Positions 1-14,100 of a stretch of 64,000 bases of DNA are shown one piece after another; the stretch's first letter is position 1; each line of letters begins with the position of its first letter. The stretch is from Oxyruncus cristatus (Eukaryota; Chordata; Aves; Passeriformes; Cotingidae), in the NCBI GenBank assembly GCA_013399855.1, contig VXAY01004358.1, positions 82,859-146,858 of the forward strand, given 5' to 3'. Below the pieces are notes generated by a model, which was given only the letters and a program-made list of their open reading frames with translations, did not search any database and was not told the origin of the DNA. The translations under genes were made by a program, and so were the position numbers.

Positions 1-1014
1 GGACTTTGCCACTGTTAATCTCCTTTGGTACCAACACTTATTTCTGCCTCGTTTGACCATGATCATACCTTAGATTGTAAGGGAGGTTAATATAGGACTG
101 TCCAGCGGAAGTCTGGGAGTTACAGAAGTCCATATCCCCTTGTTGTGCAAACACAGTTGTGTATCTGGATTTGGAACTGACTATGTATGTCTGCACAATA
201 CTTTTCTTTGCCACTGATGCACACTGCCTCAATGTTTTGCCCTGCACTCTGTTGTGGACTCAATACAGACTCCACAATATCTTAAGTGCTGTTCGATAAA
301 GTACTGATTGCCTTAAATATTTTAATTGTACATTGTTTTAGGAAGTTGTGAAAGATATTTTTTTAAAAAAATACACTTTCTAAAATAGGCACGTGTATGT
401 GCGTGTTTATTGTTTCTGTGGGAAGAGATAAGAAGGTGGGTCAGCCCCAAATCAGTCTGCACTTGCAGTGTCTTAAAACAACGTCCCTGAAGTAATGCAA
501 ATTTGATTTCAGAAGAGCTTCTCCAGACCCTCTGACCTGGGATTCTTGATGCAGCTTGTGTCCCCTAGTTGCATCTCTATCACTGCAGAACCACTATTTT
601 CAAATCCGGTGGCTTGAGAACTTTGGGGATTCTATGGGGCTCTCTCATATTTGATGTTCTGTCATTCCCCCTGCCCCCATATTTTACATGTGTGCTAGAA
701 CAGAACTGGTTAGTCCAACACATTTATGTCATTAGCAGAGGATTTGTTTTTTATGATGAGTGATATCATGTAATTTAATTGCTAGATTTCATAAGTAGGG
801 TTTGTGATCTCTTCCCTACTTCAGATCAGTAGAGATACCACAAGAATTCTTATCACATGGTGCACTTAATTATGATAAATAAGCAAGGATAAATTAAGCC
901 CATAAAAGACCCAGATGAATATTATATTTGCATCATGAATACAGGCTATGATGAAAATATGGCATTTAGAGGGTCCCTTTGAAGCAGAGCTCTGGATCCA
1001 CACTTAATCTGTAT
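1..1014. other. Unique AT-rich non-coding DNA
   Basis: No repeat family, RNA gene or credible exon is recognised. The longest open frames are about 70 codons, which is expected by chance in AT-rich DNA. A T-run/A-run pair near 358-371 is simple low complexity. Confidence 0.7.
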
Positions 1015-1063
1015 NNNNNNNNNNNNNNNNNNNNNNNNNNNNNNNNNNNNNNNNNNNNNNNNN
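1015..1063. other. Assembly gap (49 N)
   Basis: A block of 49 ambiguous bases is followed three bases later by a 23-base A homopolymer. The homopolymer is the likely reason the assembly broke here. The size is not a round number, which suggests an estimated gap length. Any open frame drawn across it is meaningless. Confidence 0.99.
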
Positions 1064-1066
1064 TGT

Positions 1067-1089
1067 AAAAAAAAAAAAAAAAAAAAAAA
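1067..1089 (+). repeat. Poly-A homopolymer (23 A) at gap edge
   Basis: An uninterrupted A-run lies immediately right of the gap. It could be plain low complexity or the tail of a retrocopy whose body is in the gap. No AATAAA signal or flanking duplication is visible to support the second reading. Confidence 0.9.
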
Positions 1090-3395
1090 GATGTGAACAG
1101 TAAATTCAGCAACTCATGACAAGAATATTGGAAGATTTTGGTTTCAGCAAAGGACCTCATTTTAATTGGTGTAGAAGAGAATGGGAGTGAAAAGCCCTGG
1201 CATAAAAGGTCTGATAGGTTCAGCTGGCATGTAATTTTTTGGTCATTTACAATTGAGACTTGGGGCTGAATAAATCCAGACACATTTTGTTGTTCTAAAG
1301 TTCCAGGAAGCCTACCTGATTTACAAGTGTATTTGTATTTGAACCAGTTACGGAGTGCAGCCCCTACAATTGGTATGCAAGGTCAGGAAAGATGTGGTTC
1401 ATGTTAACAATATGACTCCACTGGGAAACCAGTGATTTTGCTCTCTTTTGCTCATGAATAAATTAGATTTTAAAAAAACTCATAGGAGACAACAAAATCA
1501 TAGGAAAAATAGCTCTTGCATTTAGAAAGACAGCTTACATTTGGGAACTGAACATTGCTGAACTTTTCTAAATCAAGTACAAAAAGATCTTTTTACATCA
1601 TTTTTATTTTTTTGAAGAGCAAAAATAAGCAGACAGTAAGAAGTTAAATTTAGCACTGAGCGACTCTGAGATAATGGAAGTTAATTTCTTCTGTACTTAA
1701 GCAAAAAATGTCCAGTATTATGGAAAACCAATTGGAACAGAATGGGAAAGTACAGGTGACATACATGGTTCTAAAAAACTAAATTTTTTGTGTTGCATTT
1801 CTTTCTTCCTTTTTCAATTTGCCTTGTAGTACTGTGGTATTAGTTATGTATTGAGGTATGTTCATTACTGTTATGTATTACTGCCCTTTTCATGTGGATT
1901 CATATGCCTTTAAATCACAAAAGAGAAAATTATAATTTTGAAGCATTTTTTAGCTATATTTAGAAATGCTTCCTGAACCACTGATTCTCTTTGCATTGCC
2001 TCAGCCTCCTTTACCCAGGACAGTTCATCTTGGCTTTACCTCTTCTTTGTTTTCCATGGGCTAGGGGGAGGAAGCTTCAATAAATTTTGAGCATACATGA
2101 TTTCTACTTCTGAAAGAATTTTATGAGAAGTACAATCAATAATCTAAGTGAGTCTGTGTTGAATTTAGAAACACAGAATTGCACCCAGGATATACAAAGG
2201 CAAAGCAAGTCTTAAAATGTCATTAAAAGATTTATTTGGCTTGTTCAGCTCCAAGTGTCCTGACAGTGCAGTAAGTATTCAGACTGAAAACAGGAAAAAA
2301 AAAATAAAAAAGGAAGAAGAAAATAAAAGAAAAAGAGCTTTTTAAATTCTTTTCTACTAAAATAAAAATTAATCCAACAAAAGCTGATGTGATGAGTAGA
2401 CTTGCGCTCTTCTAAACTGTTAACTGGGCTCAACTGTAAGATGTGAATCAAACTAGATAGCAAGATCAAAAGGATTGAGGTATTCACTCATATTCAAGTT
2501 CTTTCCCTCATTTACAGCTATATTTCTAATATCAAATGGGATCGAGAGAGAGAATAATGTGAGAAAATTTTTCCTCTAAATATCCTGTAACTTTGAATAA
2601 CAAGATATTTACTTTGTAATTTCTATATGATTTTTTTATTTTATTCATATCTGGAGGGAGGACTATACCATAACTTCTTTTTATACTACTTTCCTCTGAA
2701 AGAGAGAGTTGACTTGGAGTTGCAGCTTAATGATACTAATGAATGATGAGCAAAGTTGTGACCCAGAATTGTGCTTCAGATCCTCTGGCAGACAAAGTTA
2801 CACTGGTTCTTGCTCAGTGCTTCCCTGCACCAATCCAAGACAGTTTTCAACTGAGGAAAACAGTCTGCCTGTCTTGTTTCTGAACTCTGTTTTATGCATC
2901 TTTTAGGACATCTAGGATCCCAGATGATTCCTGTGAAATCTATGAGGTGACAAGTTTGCAAGACTTTGAGGTTTCCAACGTTTGAGTCCACCTCATTTGC
3001 AAAACAATCCAGCACATTTTGTGATGACCAGCCTCCATACTTACAGAAAAAAAAAATCTACTTTTATTTCTAAGTACAAAAAAATATATCTTCATTGCAT
3101 TTATCTTTTCAGATGGCTTATTTTGTTTTGTTGTGTCCACTCCATGTCTCTCTGAGATCTAAATTTTCTCACAGTCTTCTGAACTTCAAGAAAGGAGATA
3201 GGTCTCCTACCACTGTCAATTTTTCTCTAGATGACACCATTCTACACTGATTTTGTTTAGTATATTCTGCTGGTTTATCCAGATTTGAGGAGATTTAAAG
3301 AGTTTTTACGGTCACTTTCAGGTATATGGCAGAGATACACGCCACCTTTACACATCATGTTTTCTGACTGTTGGTTTATTGGGTTCTAAATTACT
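1090..3395. other. Unique AT-rich non-coding DNA
   Basis: No homology is recognised. The stretch contains A-rich runs near 2296-2335 and several T-runs. No open frame above about 90 codons resembles a protein family. Confidence 0.65.
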
Positions 3396-3417
3396 AATAT
3401 TATTATTATTATTATTT
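3396..3417 (+). repeat. (ATT)n microsatellite
   Basis: Seven near-perfect ATT trinucleotides directly follow an AT-rich stretch. Confidence 0.85.
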
Positions 3418-6400
3418 CATGAGACTCTTCTTACTTGTGTGATTTCATGGGTTCAAACTGACCTCACAGTAAGAATTAATATAGCAAAAGGCAGTGTGGC
3501 TTCATCAACAAGTTTCCTGCTTACCTGTATGTTACAAAAATGATGGTGATTTTTATTGTGGTGGTGATCTCTTCTGCCTAGACTGGAGTTTAGGGACAAA
3601 AGCTGAGCATGGAATTTCCTGTATTTGTACCTGTGAACACAGCAAGAATGGCTGTTTGTGCAGGATGAGAAATCAGACTGTTGCTTTTGGGTAGGAACAG
3701 ACAAGGGAAAGTACAATAAACACGTTCAGGGATGTTACACGTTTTTTAAGAGTAAAGGAGGAAAGAACACTTTGATGTTCACTGCAGCTAATCAGTGTAA
3801 ATTGGTTCCATTTCATGAATAAACTATATTTAGCTTGTACCTGATTTTTTTCAAGAAATGTTAGTGTATTTTATCAGGCTACTGAGAGAGTAGTGCTTCC
3901 AACAGTTCTGCAGTGTCTGTTCTGCAAAACAAGGTAAATAATTGATTTTTTTTTTCTCCTTGCTCTCAAAATGATTTGCACAATGCTAAACAAAACAAAA
4001 AAACCCCAAACCAAAACAACAACAATAAAACTTTTAAGTATTTGCATCACCAAAGAAAGAAATACAAATTTCTGCCTCCAGCTCATGAAGCTACACCTGG
4101 AAAGTCTCCTAATAGACAGAGAATGTAAAAACAAAAAAATAACATTAGTGATGGTCTTGCTTGTATCAGCTCATATAAAATAGCTGTAGCAACAAAAGTA
4201 CAATTTTGTTTATAAAATCTTTTCTATGGTAGAGACGTTGACAGAAAAGAAATCTTGCAATGAAATAAGAAACATAAAAACACATTGTTTACTAACATTC
4301 CTATATAAGCAAAAGTTTGCAGCAACTTCTGACTCTTACTTCTAGTCGCTTCTTAGGAAACCCTCAGTCTCATACTGGAAGATACCCCAGAGAACTGTTA
4401 ATGACTCCAATTAAGAGATGTGAATATCATTTACACCTATCTGTTACCTCTTAGCAAGAAAAGCTACAGCTGGAAACACACAGCATATAATCCTACATAG
4501 AGCATTTCAAAGAAAAAAGGTTGATTTTATTTGAATCATACAACTCCTTAGTCTGAAAAGGAAAAGAAAAAAAAAATAAAGAAAAAAGATATGTGGAGGC
4601 TTTTAGAGGGACAAAAATAACGCTTCTCCTGCTGTGTGTTCTCACTTTGAAACAAATGGAAAAAAAACCCAAAAAACAAAAAAAAAGACAATGATTAAAT
4701 AAAGCTCCAGATTATTGAAAATATTCTTTAGGAAAAATATGTAAATACAAACAATATGTGATTTAGAAATGTGAGCCAAAAATATGCTTAAAAAATAGAC
4801 TTGCAGATTTTTCATTGATTGATAGCAGGCACCGGTTACAAATTTTCAAATCATGAAATTCTGCTTTAAGTTTTCACCTGCAAATAAAAGTATTTTTTGT
4901 TTGAAGACACTAATTACCTTCCAGCATAGTGGGTAAATGAAAATTAATCAGCNAATTACCAACTTGACATTCAAGAAGAAAAATTATTAGGAGCAGGATA
5001 GTTTTTTGCCACCCTTATTGGGGCAATAAAGTACTTGAATAGGAGCAAGGGCAAACCGTTTGCCTGTGCAAATGTGTGGGAGAAAGAAGCATCTAGAAAT
5101 GGTCCTATATCTACCTTTGTTTAGGGTGCCAGTCTATTACAAGTAAGCCTTGAACAATAGCTTACTTCACTTGCCTTGCAGTCTTTTGTAATTCTCTAGT
5201 TTGGAAAATCTCTGTTGCTGCTTAAAACTTTACTTTTTAAAAGAAAATCTCTTACTGTTTAAGGCTGAGCCTCAAGTATTTTCTTTTGTGTTTAGGACAG
5301 AGACAAATAAAAATCTTGTTACTAAATGTATTACCCTTAATTTGAATTTCCCTCACTCTACATTAAATTAAAACAGACTAAATTCTTCTCCAAATAATGT
5401 TTTGTTTCCACACCATTTGAGCTCAGGAGGCCTGATCTGTCCATTGGCAAGGCTGAGAAGGGGACAGATAAAGTGCTCATTCCCCAGCTAAGCAGAATTT
5501 CACATAACAGCATTCTGAGTGAGGGATAAGCATGTTTCTGCCCACAAACCTTGACATCTTGTAAGTGAACCTTAGAAGAATTTTAATGAAAATGAGATTG
5601 AGTAACTTGTTCATTAGAAAATACAACCATACCTCTCAATTTTGTTATGTATGAGTAAGAAGATTTCCTATTCCGCTCAGATTACTAAAGGCAATGACTC
5701 ATAGTTGTATTATTTCTATGCAGGAAGTCAGCATATAGTGTCTATCACTGGCACACCACTTTAAAATTTCTGGAATCATAACATTACCATCCTTTCACAA
5801 AAAAAGTTTGCAACGTACATATCAAATGACTTATCCAGGGTCATACAGTATTTCAGTGGTAGTACATAGAGATTGATATTTTTTTCTCTGTACAAAGCAT
5901 TTAGTAATTTAGGCTTGACTGTTCTGTACCACATATTTACAAAAGAAGCATGGAAGGAAAGACGTCTATATCAAGGGGAGAGGGCTTTCGGGAGAACTCA
6001 CCAGTGTTTGTCAGACATGTAGTCACTGCCCTTTGTGGACACAGTGAATTATCTCCTTGTTTTCTGCTGCTTGCTCAGTGATGGAACAGGGGGAATACAC
6101 CAAGCTCTCGACAAAGCGGTAGGCAAATCCCAGCTGTGATGCTTTATGTTCTCTTGGTAAACCTGGCAATACAGTACATATGTTCCTCTGAAGACAAGAC
6201 TGCAAATCTGTCCCTTAACTAGCCAGCAGACTTGAGGAAGAAACACCTGTGATGTTTTATGTATGGCTTGGACAGCTCTGACCTGGAGGCTGTTGTTTCA
6301 AAGCTTGTTTTTAGTTTTATTCTGCCATCAGTGTAAAGAGCTGGGTACTTGTAAAGAATGAACTAAAAAGCCCACCTGATGAATAGAAAACCATGTGAAA

Positions 6401-6546
6401 AAAAAAGCACAGACGAACACTTCTCTCTTGTATGAATACCCTGTCTGAAAAGGAACAGCCATATTTCCTCCCATTCCTCCCATTCTTCTGATACCATCGC
6501 TCTTGAATTCTCAACTGCAAAATTTTCCCTGCTAGGATAGGAGAGG
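3418..6546. other. Unique AT-rich non-coding DNA with short A/C-rich patches
   Basis: No gene is recognised. Short A/C-rich patches of the CAAAACCCC type lie at about 3988-4030 and 4660-4687, and a purine-rich patch at about 4555-4589. A single ambiguous base is at 4953. The A/C patches resemble small versions of the large tract at 36.3 kb. Confidence 0.65.
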
Positions 6547-6771
6547 GTTTATTTGTTGGCTGTGTTTGTTTTGTGTTTTGCTTTGTATGTTTGTTTTCAT
6601 TTGTTTTGTTTTGGTTTGGATTTTGGTTTTTTGCTTGGATTTTGTGGGGTTTTTTTGTTTGTTCTGTTTTTATGTGTGGTTTTGTTTGTGTTTTTGATGG
6701 TTTTTTTGTTTGTTTGGGCAGTTTTGTAGGGGTTTTGTTTGTTTTGGGTTTTTTTTGTTTTGTTTTGTTAT
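6547..6771 (+). repeat. T/G-only low-complexity tract (~225 bp)
   Basis: The plus strand is almost entirely T and G, built from irregular TTTG/TTTTG/GGTTTT units with isolated A and C. It has no fixed period, so it is low complexity rather than a true tandem array. A 153-codon minus-strand open frame here, rich in Lys, Asn, Thr, Gln and Pro, is only a by-product of the composition. The tract is the complement in composition of the A/C tract near 36.3 kb. Confidence 0.9.
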
Positions 6772-7930
6772 TATCCATGCAGACTGCTCTAAATGTTTGC
6801 TGTTAATGGTATATCATCATCTGACAATAAGGAAGGTGGGGTGGAATTTTGAGAAAAGCCTACATTTCAAATTTTTTTTTAGGTCATGATTGTTCTAAAC
6901 ATGATTCTCTTGCAAAAAAACATGTAGAAACATCTTCCATGTGCTCCATTTATGCATGAAAATCAGCCTGGATGCTGCTTTCAGTCTGAATTAATTGCTT
7001 TTATTGTGCAATATGCATACTCAGAACTCTAAGTCTGGGAATCTGGGCATTTGAGCCAAGTTTAAACATCTTTCTATGTGGGTACAGTTCAAATAAGAAA
7101 ATTTTGAAACTTTGGTCCCCATACTGGAGCACTTGTATAAACACGGAGTGATGAAGGTTCTGTAAAAAGGGAACTTCTAGAGCAAAAAGAAGAAAATCTT
7201 CTGCAACATGTTTCATAATTTTCTAGGTGGTCACATTTTAGCTGGAGTCCCTCTTTGATTTTCTTGTGTTAGAAATAATGTGTTTTAGCAGAGGAGATGA
7301 AACAAACAATTAAAAACCAGTTTTCTTTTACAATTATGTCCATCAATGTGCACAACAGTAGAAAATAATAATATTTGAAAACGTACAGTAAGTTAAATGA
7401 AGAGTATTCTCCCTTGGATGTCATTCATACTGTGTTTTTCACTTAATAAAAAAAAAAGGCTCCTTGGATGATTTATACAGTCTAAGCACCTGGTGTTAAG
7501 GTGTTGATGGTCATTAGCAGGATGTAGAGCTGGCCAATTAGATTCAGTTCTGCAGCAAATTAAACTACAAGGTTTTAGAGCCTATGCTTAGCAGAGTCTG
7601 CTTTTGACAGGATTTTGGTTAGTCGTGTTTCCTAACAAGTAGGAAAGCAGAAGAAAAAAAGGGGTGTGGAATGCCTCAGTCTTTCTGAAAGAAAATTGTC
7701 CCCTAACCCCAAAGAAATAGTCTGAAATGGTGTGATGGCAGATGAATACATGCCAACACAGTAACCCTCTGAGGCTGATAAGACTGAGCTGTTACCAATA
7801 GGATTTGAGTCAGGAGATTGATTTGGGCAATTTCTACGTCAGAGGATTACCACAAGAGTGGTTGTTTTTCTTTTCTGATAGAGGTCTGGTGTCTGGAATG
7901 TCTGAGCAGGGCTTTGGGGTCCTGCTGATT
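6772..7930. other. Unique AT-rich non-coding DNA
   Basis: No repeat family or exon is recognised. Confidence 0.65.
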
Positions 7931-8160
7931 CCACAGGGTCACCGAATAGTTAAGACTGGAAGGTACCTCTGGAGATCATCTAGTCCAATGCCTTCACTTC
8001 AGTGGAACTAGGTAGAGCTGGTTGTCTACTACTATGTCCATTGCATTTTTACAATCTTCGAAGAGAAGAGATTCCACAAGCCCAACACATGCTTCTAATT
8101 TCTTGTGTTTGAGTGTGTGACCATTGCCTCTCCTACTGTCACTGGACACCAATGAGATGC
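7931..8160 (-). mobile_element. CR1 LINE 3'-end fragment
   Basis: Read on the minus strand, this matches the 3' terminal region of CR1. It has the block equivalent to 'ctggaaggtacctctggaga' followed by 'tcatctagtccaatgcc', a 'tagagctggttg' block, an 'agattccacaa' block and a 'tgaccattgcctc...ctgtcactggacacc' block, in the order expected from the CR1 3' region. The 3' end is at about 7931, where the usual CAYAGAAT octamers are degraded to 'ccacagggtcaccgaatag'. It carries no coding part. Divergence from the CR1 consensus as I recall it is clearly high, so the copy is old. Confidence 0.85.
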
Positions 8161-11100
8161 AAGAATGGATGTTCTACAACGATACAGTATTTAACTTTGC
8201 ATTTAACTGCCAAGGACACTTTTTTTTTTTAATGAAACTATATAAAATTCTCCTATGTTTCTGTTAATTTTAAAGAAGTGCCAAGTAAGCCTCTTTAGTA
8301 GCCCTTATCTCTTAGAACTACTCACAGAAAATTATTGCCCGAGTGCCCCCACGCTGCTGTGTGTTTGGACTCTAATGTACCCAGTATCTGTATGAGGGAG
8401 AGGGGATTAATTGATCTTATAAAGCCATCAGGTGCAAAAAAAGGACCGCAAAGCATTGCCCCACAAAAAGGAGAAGTTTCAGGGAAAGACCTGGAAATAG
8501 TAGATATGAATTACACCACTTCTGAATGGCCACTTTTGGGTAGAACAGTTTGTGCCTTGGTCTTTTCTCACAGCTGTGCTCAAAGGCAGACTGGCTTTTA
8601 GTAATGATACCTCCAGATTGATGGATAGTGGGGAAATTTATTATAATGCTTTAGGAATTTGTCAGAAGCAGGCAAAATGGAAAAATTAAGCAATGGTTAA
8701 AAGTTACAGGAAGTATTTTTCAGTTTACTGCCAGTGCTAGTATCATTTTGGTCAGTTAGGATAATCTGACATAGATCACAATAATCTCTCTTTAAATTTT
8801 GTGAGAGATTTTTTCATCCTGCAGCCTATTTACTGTAAGAAATACATAAATTTGTAATTCATAAATATGTCATAGTATCTAACCTCTAATATTAGTAAAG
8901 TTTTGATAATATGAAACCTTCATAATAGCATGATTTATGCCTGCTCAAATATAATCTCTTTACCATGTGAAAAAAAAGCCTGAACCCATGGTGGTTACCA
9001 GTACAAACCTGTGACCTCTTAGACTATTTTCTTAGTGCCCAAGGCACTATGGCATGCAAAATTATTTTTTTACCAGAGGAAAAATACCCATTTTTCTGCT
9101 TCCTTGCTGCTTTCTCGAAGCTATTGAACACATGATGTAGTTCTCCAGGAACCTTGAGGAAGGTCTTTCAATAGTGAATCATCTTTGAGAGCATCTCTAG
9201 AGGACATTGGAATAAATCCAGTTAACAGGTGAAAGAGGCTGTGAAGCTTCTGCCTCTGGATAGGGATCCCAAATGTCTTCTGGGCATTTCTGCTGGTTCA
9301 TCTGATCAGTGATACCCAGCAAATGTGTTTGTATGAAACACAAACATGCAAACCAACAGCAGAAATCTCAGCATTTCTTTTCTATTTATTTTGGGGGCTC
9401 TCTGACTACTGTCACATTACCTATTGAGAGATTTTTCAAATTTTTTTTTGAAAGTCTTTTTTAAAATCCCTAGCTCATCTTGCACTCTTCCACACACATG
9501 TTCCAGATTTTCTTCAACCAGAGTTTGCCTAAACATAAGCTGTTTCACATGTTATAGCTCCTATCTTACTTACCTACACTGTGCATCTCATTTGCAAAGC
9601 AAAGCATTTTTGCAGACTGGTTTCGGAACAATTTATTTCTCTTTGTAGGCCTGCCTTTACGTATGTGCATGAGGGAGAAAAAGTGGATGACACAGCCAGG
9701 AACAGTGAACCGGGAGATCATAAATCCAGATAAATCCAGATACACGCCAAGTGTATGAAAAAAAGGAATTTTGAGCCAATTGGGACAGGCCTATGCCTAC
9801 AGTTTTAGCAATACTTCCAAAGTTGGATTGGATACTAGCAAATGTTGAATAAAAGGGTAAAGATAACAGAGCAGTATGATCTTTTGGAAAACCATAAGGC
9901 CAGCCCTATCATTTTAGGCATAATTTAAGAGTGAAACTTGTCAGTTTCTAAAGCTGTAAAAATGCTTAGCTGCCCAGCGATTTCTGTTGACCAAGTTATT
10001 ATCCATTTGGCAGAAGACTCCACCTTGCTTTTCAGAGTAATGACCTGGAAGATTTTGTGATCCAAGATGATGTGAGACATAAATAAATCATTGCCAAATT
10101 ACAGATTGGGCATACAGTTATGAGAACATTTTTACATCTTCTGAAAAGTCCTAAAGTGCTTGGATCTTCATGCTGCTTCCTGCAGACAAACTCATAAAGC
10201 TTGGCAAAAAAGCCTGCAAAGACTGAAATTCCAGACAGAGTGTTTTGGAGACCAAGTCCTCTTCACTAACTAGTGCTTTGGGAGTTTGACTCAGGAAATT
10301 ATATTCCCTTTCTTCATTTTGCCTTTCCCTCAAGGTTGTAATGAAAAAAATTCATCTGGTCGTTGACACTGTGGACTGTTTCGCATCGGATTTTAAATTT
10401 CCACCAAACACTCTAACTTTCCTTGTTCTTAGAATATTTCCAGGTAGTGTTTTATAATCCAAGATTATAAATCATTGTGGGGACTACCTCAGCAAATCAA
10501 ATCTCCTCTTTAGTCTCTTAGGCCTTGATTTGTAAGATCTACATCTAGTCATTTTGCTGCAAGGTTAGTAAAAGGAAGTAATTCTGACCATTTTAAATAC
10601 ACTTTAGAAAATAAGTACCCAGTCTTCATTTTTGAAGAAGTTTCTTTCTTATCTATTAAAGTAAATAATATATCCATTCACTTAATGTCATGAAATGGTC
10701 ATTTTAGTGTTTTTACACAGTATTGGGGCACAAAGATAACTAGTTCTAGAAAGACAACAGATTCCATTATGCTTCATCACGCTCCATCACAAACTTCCAG
10801 CAGCACTGTACAACTTTTGACTATTTTTTATGTATTAGGACGAAAAAATCCAAGCCATTTCAGAGATAGAAATAAGAACATGGAAATAAGAACAAACTCT
10901 TTCAGTGTCAAAAGACAGATGGGTCCCTTCAGCCTCCTGCTTTACTTAGAAGAGTTCATGCCATGTAACACTTATTTCCCTTAAGTAGAAAAAAAAAAAA
11001 AAAATCCCAAATTGGATTTTAGCTTTTTCTTCCAAAATTAAATCTGGAAGTACTTTATATTCTAACAGGTATAAAGCTCTCCATCACAGCACTGACTCAA

Positions 11101-14100
11101 CTGTGCTGTGCGATCCTCAAAGAGCCTGCTCTGAACATCATGGGTAGAGAGTTCAGCAGGAAGCTCTGGGAATGCAATCTGGTGGAGGTCCAATTTCCAT
11201 CCCATGTTAGAGTCAAGGGATTGCAGAACCTCTTTCACTAAAAGTTACAGGTCTCCAAAACTGTGTTCTGGAACTCAGCACCAATGATACACCACTGGCT
11301 AATGTATTCTGGACCTGTGTCCAAGCTAGAATTGCCAATTCATTAGTTATAAAATATTGGACACACTTTCAGTTGTAAAAGGAGACTCTGAAGAATATCC
11401 TTGAGGAATATGGAAGCAGCATGTGGAGGTTTTGTTCTGCCTATGCCAAAGTGCTTCAGTCCCGTCCTCTGATCCTTGCAACAGCTTGAAAGCTGAAAGT
11501 CTACTCAGGTCTGATGAGCAGACAAGAATACTTTTGTGATGGAAATGACACCTTAAAAAGAAATGTTGTAATAATATCCAGTTCTGCTATGAAGCTCTTT
11601 TGCTAAAGGCTGATCTGGTAATTAGTCTTGTTACTCTCACATGGGTGTTCTGGTGATAGCCATATTTTTTTCACTTTGCCTGGCAGGCTTTTAGGTATTC
11701 CTCAGTAGAACAGTGAAGAAATGAGATCCTTAATTTTGGTTGTGAAGGCACACTCAGTCCAATGGCCAAAAAAATATCAGTTGGGGTAACCATTGGTAGT
11801 TTTTCCAGAAAAACAGGATTGAAGTGAATGTTGCACTTGCAGTAAAAAATGTTTACTTCATACCTTATTGTAAGCTACCACAGTGGTTTAACCCTAGTGT
11901 AAATATTTACCTGACATAAATTTGGAGAGTGTCTGTGAAGAGAACTGACTTAAGGAACTATCCAATGATATTTAAAATAAAATTTTCCAGTTATCTGATA
12001 TCTAAAGAGGTCCTAAGGCAGGAAAACATTACTGAGTACTGCCTGATTTATTAATTCTCTAAGGTAATGGTTTAGTAGATCCCTGCAGCAATTTAGGAAT
12101 TAGAAGATTAGCTCATCTCTTGCTGATGTATAGCATTTTTTCTGAAGTCATACTTATCAATTTTGTTAAAGTAACTCTCTCTAAATGTTTATGTTTCCTC
12201 TTTAGCTGGAAGTAGTAGTTTGTGTTTAAAAAGTGTGATATTCTATACTGCAAGGTTGATTTACAGTGAAAAAAAGTGACTGACTCACTACAGTTGAAAT
12301 TGCTAAAGCTTTCCGTGTTTCTATAGAGAAAAAATGCATTTGTCGCTGCATGTTTCTACCAAAGAGCTGCCTTTTGGTCCTTTGTTTTAGATACCAAGTA
12401 TAACTCAGGAACAAAGAATAGGATGCAAAGCAATTCCCAGATACTGTAGCCTATAATTCTATCTAAGAATTTTAAAGAATGTCTCTAAATTGATATGGTA
12501 ACCTTAAACTCTTCCTAATCATCTAAGTACTTTAAAGTCAGATATCAGAAATGCAGCAAATTATAGGTAATTTTTTATCATCTTGCAGTCATACATCAAA
12601 AAACAAAATTATCGAAAGTCAGATCCAGAAGGTGCTCTTAATCTTATAAAAATAAAAATTTTGTGTACATATGTGATCATGCAGTCATTTTTTGTAACAG
12701 TAACCTTTAATTATTGACTCACATTAAAGATTTGGTCACCTCCTGCTTAATTATGGGATTAGTCACAGCAACTGAAAGTGATTAAATCTGTATAGGCAAT
12801 TACTCTATTTAGGAAGAAACTGGAGAAGTATTAATTACTGAGGTGAAAAATGAAATAAATGTATTTACTAACAGGCCCTGCCATGATGCACAGAAATATT
12901 ATCACAAGGCTGGGAATAATAATTTATTAATTATTTTATGTTTATTATTAGTATTAGTATTTTAACGTAGAAAGGCAATGGACATATATTTGTTGTCACT
13001 GTTGTTTTTTCACATTTTTTGGGGGGGTGCCTTAGCTAGAACAGTTACAGGGTAAAACAGATCATGACACATTTGTGATACAAACAGGGTGCCTGTTGTA
13101 ATCCACCCAACTGTTACTTCTCAAGTTCACCAAGTTTGGGATTTGCTGGCAGGGATACTTTTGTACATCTCCAAGCAATCTGCACACAGTAGCAAAAACA
13201 TTCGCTTGGTATGATCCTTTCTTTTTCCTCTTCTGAACCATTCTAGGAAGAACACAGTAGCTGAACAGAAGTCAGAATTAGCTTAAAGTCACCATTTTTT
13301 CTACTGCCATTGTCTTTGATGCCAGGGTGTGCTGATGCCCTGAGAGGTGCTATGCCTTTCCTACAGCACATTGTGTCACTGCAGCATGTGCATAAAATGA
13401 ATTGAATCAGACACAATTTCTTAGACATATTCAGTCTGAGCTGTTACATTTCTCTCAAAGGACAGGAATATAGTTTCTTGGAGTTGCAAGAAAATTGTGA
13501 TTTCCCCCGGTCCCTGTAATTTTTTTTTTACAAATTTGGGGGTAAAAACCAACCTTCCCAAAGTCTTTAAAGTTTTTTATTTTGTTTTGAAGTAAATTTA
13601 AAAGGAGAAAGCACGGGTGGATTAGATGGAAATTTTTCTACAATAGCAATCCTCTTGTATCCTACTCTGGACATTAGGGAGGACTCACACTGACAAATAT
13701 TGAGACAGTTGGACTTGTATTAGAAGAAATAATGGCTATAGACAATCCAAAAATGGGGACAATCACAGCTGAAATCAGATCATCTACTGTGGTGAAATGG
13801 GTCAACTCATCTAGCTACACCAATTTATTTATGGAGAAATTCCAGTCTTACACTCTGGAAGAGTGTTGCAAGACTCATCATACTAAGAAAAATGATTTTT
13901 TTTAAACTCCACCACCAAGATAAAGGCATGAGACTGTTAATGAGTAGCAGGTAGATCAAAGGTCGATGTATGAAATGTACCTCAGAATTTTTTTTCTTTG
14001 CAGTTGTAGAGGAAGAACTCATTCAGTACATGCTCCAACTTTGAAACCTAGTTTATTTTAATGACTTACTCTTTTACATTCTTGTGGTTTTTACTGATTA

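Noticed and set aside
6317..6778. 153-codon minus-strand frame rich in Lys, Thr, Asn and Pro
   Set aside because: It lies mostly on the T/G low-complexity tract, so its composition is forced by the DNA.
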